Shown here piece by piece: positions 32,820-44,312 of a DNA stretch of 64,000 nucleotides. A model generated the notes under the pieces. The model did no database searches and had not been told where the DNA came from. It worked only from the letters and a program-made list of their open reading frames with translations. The first letter of the stretch is position 1, and every line of letters starts with the position of its first letter. The stretch is from Lonicera japonica (taxonomy: Eukaryota; Streptophyta; Magnoliopsida; Dipsacales; Caprifoliaceae): the NCBI GenBank assembly GCA_021464415.1, contig CM038467.1, forward strand, positions 25,576,011-25,640,010. The letters run 5' to 3'. Position numbers and translations under genes: made by a program.

Positions 32820-34825
32820 TAGAATGCGAATTTTATTAAAATTCAAATATGAACGCATATGGCTTGCAGTAGTGAATGGTTGGAAAGCACCCACCATAAG
32901 TACCACGATTGAGAATGTTCCTAAATTTGATATCAAACCTATTGAATAATGGACTGCTTATGAATTAGAATCGGCTAAGTGGAACTTTAAAGGATTAAAT
33001 TTAATCCAAAGTCGTGTGACAGATGATGAATTTAAAAAGATTGCCACGTGTGAGACTTCAAAAGAGGCGTGAGAAATCTTAGAGGTGGTTTATGAAGGTA
33101 CAAACACTGTAAAAAAATATAAAATTTAACGTTTAACTTCAGAATTTAAAACAATTAAAATGAAAGACAGTGAAACCGTCACAGAGTTCCATAGTAGGCT
33201 CAAAGATATAGTTAATTCTCTTTACAATATGAATGAAAAATTCCTGAATATAGAATTATAAAGAAAATTATACGATCTTTGCCAGACCGATTCATTCCCA
33301 AAATTACTGCTATAAAAGAGAGTAAAGATTTAAATAATTTGAAAGAGAACAAACTCTTAGGATCTCTTCAAACTTTTGAAGCTAATACTCTCTCCAAATC
33401 CTTATTACAAAAGAAAGATAACATTGCTTTCAAAGCTGAAATTTTTTAAAATTCTGATGATGATGAGGACCTTGATTTTGATGAAGAAGAGATGGCCAAA
33501 TTTGTTAAAATTTTAAAACAAACTTCTTTAGTTGAGCAAAACTTCCAAAAATCCTTCTAAACCAAATGGAAACAAAAATCCTAATTGGTCATCAAATCAG
33601 AGAAATCACAGATTCTAAAAGCAGTATAGGAATAGTGGTCCTAAGAGCGATGAATGCTTTGAATGTCATGGGAAAGGCCATCAAGCTTGGGAATGTGCGA
33701 CTAAATTTAACAAGCTTAAGAAAGCGAATTAGTCTAATCGTGCCATACATGCTACACTTAGTGACGATGAGGATGATTTGCAATCCCATGAGGATAAATA
33801 ATATATGGCTTTTGTTGCTAGTTATGTGCCACATGAGTTTTCAAATTCTAAGGAAGAAGAAACCATCGATTATAACTTGTCTTACAAGTCAGACAATGCT
33901 TCTGATGAAGAAGTTGAAGAAGAGCTTGATCTTCAAACAGCTTATGACCAGTTGTGTGAAGAATTGATTAAGGCCAAGAAGAGAGAATTCCATCTCAATA
34001 AAAAGTTTAAATTTTTTAATGAAAAGATGGAACAAATTCAAAGGTGCGAGGGTTTGATAGGTCAATTGAATGTTGAGAAAAGCGCACTCTTGATCAAAGT
34101 GTCTGCATTTGAACTCATAAGACAGTCTATCTTTGATGAGAATAAGAAGTTAAAAGACAACCTTATCTTTTTGAGTAAAGACAATGATAGCCTTAAAATT
34201 GAAGTTACGCAACTCGAAAGAGAACTCGATAAGGCTAAATTTGCCAAGGTTGATCTTGAGAATAGGTCTGAAAAACTCACACACATGCTTACAAGTCCTG
34301 TTCGCTTCTCGAATGACAAAAGTGGGTTAAGTTTTGATAAGTTTGCTTCGAGTTCAAATTCCAAGGAAAAGGTTTCCATGAAAAATTCGACTTTTGTCAA
34401 AGTAGACACAAAAAAGAACTTTGTGAAGAGAAAACCCGTTAGGCAAATCCAGGCCATTGGAATTCCTAAGCCGATTTCTCATACACAAGAGGAAGTTCAA
34501 AAAGTGATCCCGTTTAAATCTTATAAGCACACACTACCACAACCTTTTTGGTGTGATTTTTGCAATCACAAGGGTCACTTAAGAGAGTTTTGTTGGCAAG
34601 CGAGGAATTTGTTTCCAAGGAATTCTCCAAAGTTTATCCCCACTAAATCTAAACCCAAACCAAAGACAAGATCTTTTAGTGTTGAGAATATGGTTAGAGT
34701 TATAGTTTCTAAGTCTACTAGGATTATCAACGAACTTAAGGCTTTATATTTTGGTGGTTGTCCTAGAGGTAGGCAATTTGGGGGATATGGGAAGGTTAAA
34801 ATTCCTAGGGTTTCACAAGTTTGGG
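32820..34825 (+). pseudogene. Copia gag with two zinc knuckles and a coiled coil
   Basis: The broken first part (32840-33420) reads IWLAVVNGWKAPT, then KDSETVTEFHSRLKDIVNSL and related copia gag (UBN2-type) segments, in several frames with stops. A first CCHC knuckle, CFECHGKGHQAWEC, is at about 33654-33695. The open 363-residue frame from 33805 has an acidic region, a long coiled coil (residues ~45-155), a basic Ser-rich stretch and a second CCHC knuckle CDFCNHKGHLREFC at about residues 251-264. It runs into the right repeat near 34825. Two knuckles and an extended coiled coil are seen in large copia gags of the SIRE/Maximus type; lineage call tentative. Confidence 0.65.
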
Positions 34826-34835
34826 TTGTTAGTTT

Positions 34836-35330
34836 TATATTTTTAGTTGGCTTGATTCCGATGTCAAAAACACTTTTTTCCGTTGTAATTGTTTGAGCCA
34901 AATTAAAGATTTGAAGACTCGACAATCAACGGAAGCTCGCTAAATTTATCGGATTAATCGTACATAATTCAGTACCTAAAGTAAGTTGAGTTTATTGTTT
35001 GATTCAAAATATAGGTGGTGTTTAAGCTTAAAATTCGTATTTAAAAAACTTTTGAGTCAAATCTATTTTTAAGTGTTTTTACCGAGTTTTGTCGTAATCC
35101 AAAAAAGCCCAGTTGACACAAATTATTGAGAAAACTTATTTTTTTCAAGTTTAACATGTTCTATAAAGTTACTCCTAAAATTTGAGTCGAATTGGTGTTC
35201 AAACGAATTTAATACGGTGAAAAAAAAGTAAAAAGAAAAATTAAAATAAAAGATTTTTAAATAAATAATTTTATTAAATAAAGAAAGAAACGAAAATTTG
35301 AAAAGTCAAGATGCTCTACCTTTCTTTCAA
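34836..35330 (+). repeat. Right LTR-like repeat of the copia remnant
   Basis: Diverged copy of 31775-32265. Its right part is lost near 35490, where a MITE-like inverted repeat and pararetrovirus-like sequence begin. Confidence 0.5.
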
Positions 35331-35490
35331 AATCCACGTGCTCCTTCATAAAGCTTTGCACAACATTAATGGGCCAAGCCCATTTAAATTCTTAGTCTCC
35401 TTTTAATTGCAAAGATGGAAAAGGAAAATAAATTTAGTTAATTTGTGTGAAAAGAAAAAAAATAAGGTGAGAGATGTTATTGTGCAGCCA

Positions 35491-35665
35491 GAGTTTTCAG
35501 ATTTCAGATTTAAGTGGTAGTTTTACCACTTAAAACTTTTGACACAAATTTTTAGATTTAAGTGATACATCACTTATTTTTTTTTCCAATCAAACAATAT
35601 TTACACCACTTAAATCTGAAAACTTTAAGTTTTTAGATTTAAGTGGTTGAAACAAACACCACCTA
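35491..35665. mobile_element. MITE-like inverted repeat
   Basis: 'gttttcagatttcagattt' with 'aagtggtagttttaccactt' near the left, and 'accacttaaatctgaaaac' then 'tttagatttaagtggttg' near the right, form nested inverted repeats around an AT-rich centre. The size and 'gaaacaaacaccacc' right edge suit a small non-autonomous DNA transposon. I cannot fix a target duplication. Confidence 0.4.
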
Positions 35666-35679
35666 AATCTTATATAATA

Positions 35680-35832
35680 TTTACTTTTTCTTGTATTTTA
35701 GGAATATTATTTGCTTTATTTCTTAAGGGACAATTGGGTCTAATGTGTTCAGGATTTTCACATATAAAACAATAAGCTTTAATTGCTCTGGTTATCATTG
35801 TAAATGTTTCTCTCTTTGTTTAATTTTATTTA
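35680..35832 (-). pseudogene. Pararetrovirus-like coat-protein zinc-knuckle fragment
   Basis: Minus strand. A short frame contains a C-x2-C-x4-H-x4-C zinc knuckle (35720-35770, residues C, C, H and C all present) within a Lys/Asn-rich context, as at the C-terminus of Caulimoviridae coat proteins. Frame ends are close on both sides. It is opposite in orientation to the virus-like ORFs at 36443-38860. It could instead be a gag knuckle from a retrotransposon, but no other gag segment is next to it. Confidence 0.35.
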
Positions 35833-36174
35833 AGTTTATTTACATTCTTTCTCCTTTTTTTTATATTGTTCGGGGTTAATTTTCTCTAGTAGGAATTAAT
35901 CAGGAGAACATTATGTTCTAATTCTACTTATTGTACAACAATCATGGATCATTGAAACCTTTAAGAAGAGAATATGCACAGTCACTTTACTTCTGTTGTT
36001 GATTAATAATTTTACGATAGTCCTGTGTTAAGTTGTTGCCTTCGCCCTTGTTGCTGTGTTCTTGGCGTTGTTTTGGGCTTGATTAGCTGGCCTCTATATT
36101 AAAAGAGAGTTGTGGACTAATAAAATTCTTAATCTTCAACCCGCTATGTAACTCTGCCTACTCTCCTTTCTTTT

Positions 36175-36186
36175 TGGTATTAGAGG
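36175..36186 (+). other. tRNA-iMet-like primer site
   Basis: TGGTATTAGAGG matches ten of twelve bases of the TGGTATCAGAGC start used by pararetroviruses and many copia elements. It lies about 265 bp upstream of the first virus-like ORF and in the same orientation. Confidence 0.5.
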
Positions 36187-36442
36187 TTTATAATAAGTAT
36201 AATTAGAATATAATACTCCAATAATTAATTCTGAACGAGAAGATCATTTAGTTTATGAGCACGAATATATCTTAATTAAGAGATTAGAATTATTGAAAGA
36301 AGTTTAGTTACGACAAATAAAAATTTTGAAAAGGAAAAATCAAGAAAAAATCATAGAATAGGAACACTTGTTTATTGGTCTAAAATAAGTTAAGAGAAAC
36401 AACTATAAAGATTACGTAATACTTTAGCAATGGAAGTAGAAA

Positions 36443-36892
36443 ATGGTAGATTATAATTTTATGAATAATAGTTTAGACATAGAAATATCTAAAGAGCAAA
36501 AGAAGAAATTTACTATAGATAAACAACATAAAATTACTTGTTTCTTTCTAGAAGAATATCACAAACATCTTTTCCATGGACTTGAAACACCCATAGAAAA
36601 TACAATAGTAGATTTATTAGTAAATGTATTGATATCATTAAGAGAAGATAATGCAAGTATAAAAGACAAACTAGTAGACAACAATTCTATTATAAGACTA
36701 CTAAATAATCTAGATTATATTAAAGAACAAATAGAAAATAATAAAGTAAATATTAATATATGAAAAAGCAAACAAAAAATAATAAAACAACAAGTAGGTA
36801 TTCAAAATAAATTAGCAAATTTAGAAAAGAAATTAGGAGTACAAGAAAAAGTTGGTGAGTTAGACAAAATAATAGATATAAATTTCAAAAAT
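36443..36892 (+). pseudogene. Pararetrovirus-like ORF with coiled coil, upstream of movement protein
   Basis: A 106-residue frame (36443-36763) rich in Ile, Asn, Lys, Glu and Asp. After its stop, similar helical sequence continues to about 36890 (an EKKLG.QEK..ELDK-type coiled coil). The AT-rich codon use differs from the neighbouring gypsy elements but matches the next ORF. Position between a tRNA-iMet-like site and a movement-protein-like ORF fits a Caulimoviridae 5' ORF or polyprotein start. No catalytic motif. Origin is inferred from context. Confidence 0.45.
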
Positions 36893-37261
36893 TAGGAGTA
36901 GGAAGATTTAATCCTTTTACTAAAAAAGAATGGCCCTCATCAAGAAATCAAAAAATATTTTTCAAGTAGATCAATTATATAATACAGATGAAGATGCACA
37001 AAAGTTTATAGAAAAGGGAATGGAAAAAGTAAAAGTCACAAAAAAATATATGACTATAATTTATTAGACTTTAATAGTAGAATTTATAGTTATTATAGTC
37101 AAAGAAAAATAAGTGCTACAGACAATGAAGTAATTTTAGATTTAGTACCACTAGAAAGTGAAAAAGAAATAAGAAAACAAAAATTCGAATTTATGCATTT
37201 AGGTGTAATAGTAATACGACTAATAAGATTAACTAGAAAAGAAGCAAGAACTAAAGCTTTA

Positions 37262-38001
37262 GAGCATCTCCAATCGTCTTGTATAGTTTTGGTTTGTGTA
37301 AAATTTATACGTTTTGTAAAAAATATAGTCTCTAGCAATCTTTTAATAAACTTTGACACCTAGAATTTGTGTAAAAGGGTTGTATAAAATACAAACCAAT
37401 TTACACAACCGCATCATCTTTCTCTCTTGTTAATTTTTTACAAAAGAATAGTCTCCAGCAATCTTTTAATAAACTTTGACACCTAGAATTTGTGTAAAAG
37501 GGTTGTATAAAATACAAACCAATTTACACAACCGCATCATCTTTCTCTCTCGTTAATTTTTTACAAAAAAATTAGTCTCCAGCAATCTTTTATTAAACTT
37601 TGACACCTAAAATTTGTGTAAAAGGGTCGTATAAAATACAAACGAATTTACACAACCGCGTCATCTTTCTCTCTCATTAATTTTTTACAAAAACTTTAAA
37701 ATGATATAACTAAAAATCTAAAATTTAGTTTTTAATTTATATATTTGAAATCTACTCATCAAGAGCTAAAAAATATGATCCATTGTGACTTTAAAATTAT
37801 GTATAAAAAAAATTCATACAAAATTATTAAACATTACATATAATGATATATTCCATTTGTGTAATTTTCATTGGTCCATTTAAATTTTATACATGAGTAC
37901 CATTGGAGAACCAAATTGATATGTATATAATTTATATATAAAACTCCTTTACACATATGATTTTACACAAAAAAAAATATACACAACTATTGGAGATGCT
38001 C
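37262..38001. mobile_element. MITE (PIF/Harbinger-like), 740 bp, TTA target duplication
   Basis: Terminal inverted repeats GAGCATCTCCAAT...ATTGGAGATGCTC, flanked by TTA on both sides (37259-37261 and 38002-38004). TTA duplication and this TIR type suit Tourist-like MITEs mobilised by PIF/Harbinger transposases. Inside are three ~122-bp tandem copies (37326-37446, 37448-37570 and 37573-37692) starting 'tagtctccagcaatctttt'. No coding capacity. Confidence 0.9.
37326..37692. repeat. Internal triplication in the MITE
   Basis: Three near-identical units of about 122 bp containing 'aaactttgacacctagaatt' and 'acacaaccgcatcatctttc'. The high similarity among units compared with the rest of the MITE suggests recent amplification. 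Confidence 0.9.
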
Positions 38002-39002
38002 TTAGTCTATATATATGATGATAGATGGAATAATCACATGCAATCTCAAATAGCTAGTGCAGAAGTAGACCTTAGTCAAAACTTAACAGTAATAGGATGT
38101 ATAGCAAATTTAATAATAGAGTGAAAATAATTTACGAAACATATAAAAATTAGTATAAGAACTAAAGGTTATAATATGTCAGCATGATATAATAATTTAT
38201 TAATACATACTCTATTTATAGGAAAATTGTTTAATAAATATCATGTAAATTTTAGAGTTGAATTTGATACTATAGTAAAATCTTTTCAAAGTAAATATGT
38301 TACTATGATAGAAATTACAAAAGTACATAATACTATATATGAAGGATTAGAATGGCCACTACTAAAAATAGATAAAATTATTAGTAAAAATCCTAATAAA
38401 AGTAAATTATATGAAGATTCAAAAGGAAATGTTAGTATTAGTTTTACAAATTATAAAGTTATAAAAGAACTTGAAAGAATATAAGAGATAAATGTAAGAA
38501 TTAACAATGAAATAAAATTAAATGAAAATATGAAAAATTATTTATTCAAAAAATATGAAGATAAAATTTATGACAAAATAATACAATATTATGATATAAA
38601 AGAATATGAAGAATTAGAAGAAATATATAGTAATCAAGAAGCTAAAGAATTAATATTTAAGGTATGTAGTGTAAAAGGAACATATGAAGAACATAAAAAC
38701 TATATATTAACAGTAGGATTAGATAAATTCTTAACTAGTGAAGAAATTAATAATATATAATAAATTAATACTATAGAAACGGGCGAAAGCAATGGAGTCT
38801 CCAATAATGAAGAAAAAATGCCTAAAGCAGAAGATTATTCAATTAATACTAAATTAAAAAGGAGGCAATTGGGCATAAAGGCACACTCAAATAACAACAT
38901 AATTACAAAGGCCCATTATTAATTAGCATTGCAAATTAAGGACACTACATGAAAAAGATACTAATGTCCCTTCCTTATTTAACTAATAACACACTAAACC
39001 TA

Positions 39003-39019
39003 ATATATATATATATATA
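39003..39019 (+). promoter_or_regulatory. TATA-like run before the MULE transposase gene
   Basis: A TATATATATATATATAA run about 90 bp before the inferred start codon at 39108. It may be a promoter TATA box or only a microsatellite. Confidence 0.35.
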
Positions 39020-39317
39020 ACTTCTCACGTATCCAAAAAACAGTTGCAACCAAATCCCAATAAAAAAATTTCAAAGTCCACAACGATCGATCATTAGAAC
39101 CACAGAGATGACACAAGAAATCATTCCGATAATCAATTCCGATTCATTATCCAGGTATTGATTCAAAAAAACTACATCCGATCATGATTAATATATTTGT
39201 TCGACCGTGAAATTTACATATATATTGCTTCAATTGATCATATTTCTTCATTTGAATCAATTAAAAATATTCATACCAGCTACTAATTTTTTTTTATCAC
39301 CATCAGATTACTTGTCA

Positions 39318-40215
39318 TTGTGTAGCACTTAATGGTGGTGCTAAATGGCTTTTAGCAATATTAGATTGCTTGTTATTGTGTTGAAACCTGGTACTAAATA
39401 GCTTTTACACCTTCTAGTGGTGCCAAATGGCTTTTAGCACCATCAGATTGTTTGTTATTATGTTGAAAGCTGGTGCTAAATTGCTTTTAGCACCTTCAAA
39501 CTAGTTTTCATGTGCGAAAGGTGGTGTTAAATGGCATTTAGCACGTTAAGACTAGTTTTCATGTGCGAAAGGTGGTGCCCTTCTGGTTTTTGTAATTTTG
39601 TGTTGATGGTGGTGCTAAATGGCTTTTAGCACCACCAGATTGCTTATTGTTGTGTTGAAAGCTAGTGCTAAATTGCTTTTAGTACCTTCAAACTAGTTTT
39701 CATGTGCGAAAGGTGGTGCTAAATGGCTTTTAGCACCTTCTGGTTTTTATAATTTTGTGTTGATGGTGGTGCTAAATGGCTTTTAGCACCATCAGATTGC
39801 TTGTTGTTGTGTTGAAAGGTGGTGCTAAATGGCTTTTAGCAACTGCTGGTTTTTGTAATTTTGTGTTGATGGTGGTGCTAAATGGTTTTTAGCACCATCG
39901 ATTATGCATAACTGGTTGTTAACATCTAGTGCTAAAAGACTTTTAGCACCTTCTATTTATTATCATGCATGTTTACGGTTGGTGCTAAATGGCTTTTAGC
40001 ACCATCATATTAATTGTTACTGCTCGTTGAATGGTGGTGCTAAACTGCTTTTAGCACCTTCTGGTATTGTCTTGCTTGTTGAAAGGTGGTACTAAATGGC
40101 TTTTAAAACCTTCTCGTTTTTGTCATGTGTATTGACAGGTGGTGCTAACTAACTTTTAGCACCATTAGATTACTTGTCAATAAGTTTACATATGGTGCTA
40201 AATGGCTTTTACAAG
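39318..40215. repeat. Palindrome array I (intron 1 of the transposase)
   Basis: About 18 units roughly 50 bp apart, each centred on GGTGCTAAA-TGGCT-TTTAGCACC or a near variant, separated by 'atcagattgcttgttgtt' or 'ttctggtttttgtaatttt' spacers. The last unit (about 40192-40213) ends only ~13 bp before the inferred splice acceptor. Confidence 0.9.
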
Positions 40216-41196
40216 AATATTGATAGAGGAATTTTGGGCAAAGTGCATTATAATAATTCTAGTTTTAAATTCCAAATCACTATAGGTTTATCAATAAATC
40301 TATTGAAAAGATCAATCTGTCAAAGGTGGTTTGATATAAATCCATTGCATTTGGAACTAGTCATATCTCGTGATGGCAAGGAATATGTTCTGGATAGTGA
40401 TGAAGCTATACAATACATAGTTTGCTTTGCAGCTGTTCAAAATATAAATATCATAGATATAGTTGCAAGGCGAAGCGAAGCGAAGCTCCTAAATCCTTCG
40501 TGCTAGGCAATAATTCTACTAGTAGCTCCTCCAATTGTGGGAGTTTAGAAAGCGATGCTGAATCTCATAGTGAACCACATAAATCTAATGCTTGGGAAAA
40601 TTGTATTACGGGTATCGGACAGAGATTTTCGGGTGGTGCATATGAGTTCCGAACTAGTTTAAAAAATATGCGATTCACAAGGGGTTCAAGTTTGAATATA
40701 AGAAAAATTCTAGTGATCGAATTACGGTTGTTTGTAGTAAACACAAGGATAAGAGGTGCACATGGAGAATACATGCCTCTCCAAGGTTCAAACTTGCTAA
40801 ATTATTTGAAATAAGAAAAATGGTGGGTGAGCATACATATGGAATTACTTTCAAGGATTTAAAGAACCCACAAATGACAAGTCAGGTTGTTAAGTCGACT
40901 ATTTTAGATTTGATTCGGGACAGACCTCTCACTAAATCATCCGACATCATCGAATACTTTGGACGTAAGTTTGGTGTTACATTAAGCTACTACTTTGCTT
41001 ACTCCAGTAAGAGCCACGCGATCAAGGAAGTCCATGGTGACAATTATGTATCCTATCAACAACTAGCCTAGTACATTAATAGTATAAGGGAATCAAATAC
41101 GGGGAGTTATGTTGTTCTTGAAGTTGATGAAGAGACTAGAAAGTTTCAAAAAGTTTTCATAGTAAATGAAGCTTGTATATATGGATTCAACTTTTG

Positions 41197-42264
41197 TCGA
41201 GCTTTAATAGCTTTGGATTGATGCCATCTTAAGGCAAAATTTAAAGGATGCATCCTCTCTGCAACTGGAACTAATGGTCATGAAAGTAAGTTTACCAAAT
41301 TTATTTATTTTTTGTTGATCTAGTAACTGTTTGTTTGCAGCATACTTGGTACTAAATGCTTTTAGCACCCCAGTATGTCCACGCTTTTACACAGTGGTGA
41401 CTACAATGGTACTAAAAGCGTTTCGCACCCTAGTATGTCTACACTTTTACACAGTAGTGACTGTAATGCTGCTAAACCTATTAGGTGAACAGTGAATGGA
41501 TACTACAAAGCGTTTAACACCCTAGGTGTGGTCAGTACAATGGTGCTAAAAGCGTTTAGCACCCCAATATATGGACATTAGTTGGGTGCTAAACGCTTTT
41601 AGCACCCCAATATGTCTTCACTTTTACACAGTGGTGACTGCAATGGTGCTAAACCTATTAGGTGGATAGTGACTGGGTGCAATGATGCTAAAAAGCGTTT
41701 ACCACCACTACTGTTTCTTACTCAAAAATTGTCGAGCTTTAATAACTTTGGATTGATGCCATCTTAAGGCAAAATTTAAAGGTTGTATCCTCTCTGCAAC
41801 TGGAACTAATGGTCATGAAAGTAAGTTTACCAAATATTTTTTTTGTTGATCTAGTAACTATTTGTTTGCAGCATACTTGGTGCTAAATGCTTTTAGCACC
41901 CCAGTATGTCCACGCTTTTACACAGTGGTGACTACAATGGTACTAAAAGAGTTTAGCACCCCAGTATGTCTACACTTTTACACGGTAGTGACTGCAATGC
42001 TACTAAGCCTATTAGGTGGACAGTGAATGGGTGCTACAAAGCGTTTAACACCCTAGGTGTGGTCACTACAATGGTGCAAAAAGCATTTAGCACCCCAATA
42101 TATGGACATTAGCTGGGTGCTAAACGCTTTTAGCACCCCAAGTATGTCTTCACTTTTACACAGTGGTGACTGCAATGGTGCTAAACTTATTAGGTGGATA
42201 GTGACTGGGTGCAATGATGCTAAAAAAGCGTTTAGCACCAATGCTATTTCTTACTCAAAAATTG
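41197..42264 (+). repeat. 535-bp tandem duplication inside the transposase gene
   Basis: 41197-41731 and 41732-42264 are direct copies, each beginning 'tcgagctttaata.ctttgg' and ending 'ttactcaaaaattg'. Each holds the exon part with ALD.CHLKAKFKG, the donor GTAAGT (41286 and 41821) and a whole palindrome array. Copies are very similar, so the duplication is later than much of the element's decay, since both share the TGA at the first-Asp block. Confidence 0.9.
41338..42242. repeat. Palindrome array II (intron 2 of the transposase)
   Basis: About 14 units in two duplicated halves. The centre here is AGCG or CGCT instead of TGGCT (GGTGCTAAA-AGCG-TTTAGCACC; GGGTGCTAAA-CGCT-TTTAGCACCC), with 'agtatgtccacacttttaca' spacers. 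Confidence 0.9.
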
Positions 42265-43604
42265 ACATGTTCTTCTTGATTGTATTATTTATAAGTATGT
42301 TCCCGTTGGCAATGGTTGTCGTTGACTCGAAAAATGTTGCTAATTGGGAATGGTTCTTAAATCATCTGAAAGTTATCGTTGGAATGTATAGACAAATAAC
42401 GTTTATTTCTGACCGACACGTTGGCTTGAAAAATGGTATTCCTAAGGTATTCAATGATTCATTCCATGCTTATTGCATTTTTCACTTGAAAAAGAACTTC
42501 ATATCAGCACTTCCAAAAAGCTTTAGGAAAAAAAATTAGTAGTGCAATTGTCTCGAGTTGTGTAAATGCTCATACGGTTGATGAGTATATAGAGCATTAT
42601 CGAGACCTTGGCATCCTTGTGGGGGAAACGATGAATAAATTCTTAGAAATTGCACCCATTGAATGTTGAGTAAATGCATTCTTCCCGAGGAGAAGGTACG
42701 GTGTTATGACTTCAAATATGGCTGAAACCTATAACTCCTAGATTATAATGAACGTAATCTGCCAATTACAACAATGCTAGACCAAATTCGGGTGAAGGTA
42801 ATGAAACAAATGTCAGATAGGCGAGAGGCATCAAGGAGTTGAAAAAATGAATTATGTCCATCTATCAAAAACAAGCTGAAAGACAAGGTTACCGAGAGTT
42901 CCTCATGGACGGTGACTAAGTCTGCTGATACGTTGTATAAAGTTAGAGAGTAAAAGACTTATCGCGTAGATCTTGAAAGATGGCACTGCGGCTGCAATTC
43001 GTGGTGCATTAATGGTTTCCCTTGTTCCCATTCCGTTTTGAGCATACTGGAGAATAATAAAAATATTTACGAGTACATTAATCCGTGCTTCTTAATAGTA
43101 AACTATAAGAGCTCGTACTCCCATCCAATTTATACAGTGCCAACTTCTGGTTCGAGTGCTAATGTATTGGCAAATGTAATTGAGATATTAGCTCCATATT
43201 GCAACACACAGCCTGGTCGACCAAAAAAGAATCGATTTGACACAAACACTTCAAGTACAAGGAAGAAGCGAAAGTGCGGAAGGTATAACAAGTATGTTTA
43301 TCACAACAAGAAATTGTGCACCGAGCGTATCGCTTAGATCTAATATTAGTTTGAGGAATTATAATATATTAGATTAAATGTTTTTCTCCATTAAATAACT
43401 TCAATTTGCTTATTTTCTTCCTACAGAGACCTTACGAAAAAATTATTCATTGCTAGTAGTCCTGTTCTTAGAAGTTTTGTATTATGTTAAAGGATGTGCT
43501 AAAATTGTTTAAACACCTTTTGATTGATAGTGAATATTCCGTATAATTCCAAAATTTGTTTCTCAAAAAGGTGCTAAAATTGTAATACCACCATTTAATT
43601 ACTT

Positions 43605-44312
43605 TTTACACTATGTTGACATCTGGTGCTAAATGGCTTTTAGCACCATAAACATGGTTTTTTATGTTCGGAAGATGGTGCTAAATGGCTTTTAGCACCA
43701 TTAGAATACTTCTTCCTCTGTGTTCATGGTTTTTTTATGTTCCAAAGGTGGTGCTAAATGACTTTTAGCACCATCGGATTCCTTCTTAGCACCTTCTGGT
43801 TTATTTTGTCAGGTTCCCAGCTATGATTCTTATCAGACAACAACAAATAAGTAATTTTCACTCGCTTCATCTACATTAATTTTATATCCATAGATTTTTG
43901 AACTTCTTCATCGTGAAGAAGTCTCTCAATAAATTCACAGACAAATAGTGCACAATCAGGATTGCAAACCACATAAAAAACTAAAAAACAGAGAAACAAT
44001 CATCTTCAAGTTTTCCAAAATCAAGATACTAAAACAAGTTTAAAAGCACTAGACCAACAAAAAATAGATAAGTTCAAGGTGATAAACAACTTTTATAATA
44101 AATATCAAAACAGATAACATATAAAGTTCAAGGAGTTAACAATGTTATAGCACCATTTATCAAAAAGATATTATTAATCTTTGGAGGTGCTAAACAGTTT
44201 TAGCACCCATGTACACACATATATTACCTATCTTGAAGGTGCTAAACTAATTTAGCACCAATTATCAACGATATAAAATAAATAATTACATTATGCTAAA
44301 TACAGTTTTAGC
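43605..44312. repeat. Palindrome array III (between the convergent genes)
   Basis: Three well-kept units at about 43624-43770 with the TGGCT centre, and three degenerate ones at about 44180-44315 (GGTGCTAAA-CAG-TTTTAGCACC types). The sequence in between is AT-rich without genes. Confidence 0.8.

Larger units (their letters stand above)
31775..35490 (+). mobile_element. Ty1/copia remnant, gag only
   Basis: A gag region (about 32820-34825) is flanked by two diverged direct repeats. One begins near 31775 (ttggttggctttatttatttgac) and one near 34841 (ttagttggcttgattccgatgtc); both run about 450-500 bp through 'tttgag' and 'aaagaaaaattaa' blocks. These are probably LTR parts. pol is absent: gag passes straight into the right repeat. 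I found no clean TG...CA ends, PBS or target duplication, so the boundaries are approximate. Confidence 0.55.
36930..38860 (+). pseudogene. 30K-type movement-protein-like ORF of an endogenous pararetrovirus, split by a MITE
   Basis: Coding sequence is visible at about 37050-37261 and again at 38002-38484 and 38530-38860. The segment before the MITE has alternating hydrophobic strands with an H-x-G turn (about 37195). The segment after it has the D-x-R turn (about 38013-38024) and further strands, the layout of the 30K movement-protein superfamily (PF01107), which helps virus particles pass plasmodesmata. Stops at about 38123, 38144, 38188 and 38482 and frame changes show decay. The MITE with one TTA duplication sits between codons without changing the frame. 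The 3' part is acidic/Lys-rich and stops being recognisable where the MULE begins. No RT is present. A diverged retrotransposon origin is possible but less likely. Confidence 0.5.
39108..43336 (+). pseudogene. MuDR-type MULE transposase, decayed, several exons
   Basis: Inferred exon 1 is 39108-39154 (MTQEIIPIINSDSLS), with intron 39155-40226. Exon 2 carries a PB1-like N-terminal region (GILGKVHYNNSSFKF...). A frameshift at the 'gcgaagcgaagc' repeat (40470-40485) leads to a Ser/Glu linker and GQRFSGGAYEFRTSLKN (MuDR DNA-binding region). The transposase core has CRALIALD at about 41200-41221, the family's first Asp position, followed by TGA in place of Gly, then CHLKAKFKGCILSATG. After intron 2 (from 41286) it resumes [20 protein letters not shown] and FISDRHVGL (second Asp). 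A SWIM finger (CGC..C.H pattern, about 42990-43035) and a basic Cys-rich tail end at 43336. Stops at 41069, 41222 and 42538 and frameshifts make it inactive. A tandem duplication at 41197-42264 repeats the first-Asp exon part. Confidence 0.8.

Noticed and set aside
34062..34925. Minus-strand ORFs opposite the copia gag
   Set aside because: Shadows of the coding strand; Ser/Leu-rich with no domain.
39318..40215. Regularly spaced palindromes resembling a CRISPR array
   Set aside because: Plant genomic context with introns and transposases, no cas genes, and spacers that are themselves repeated rather than unique.
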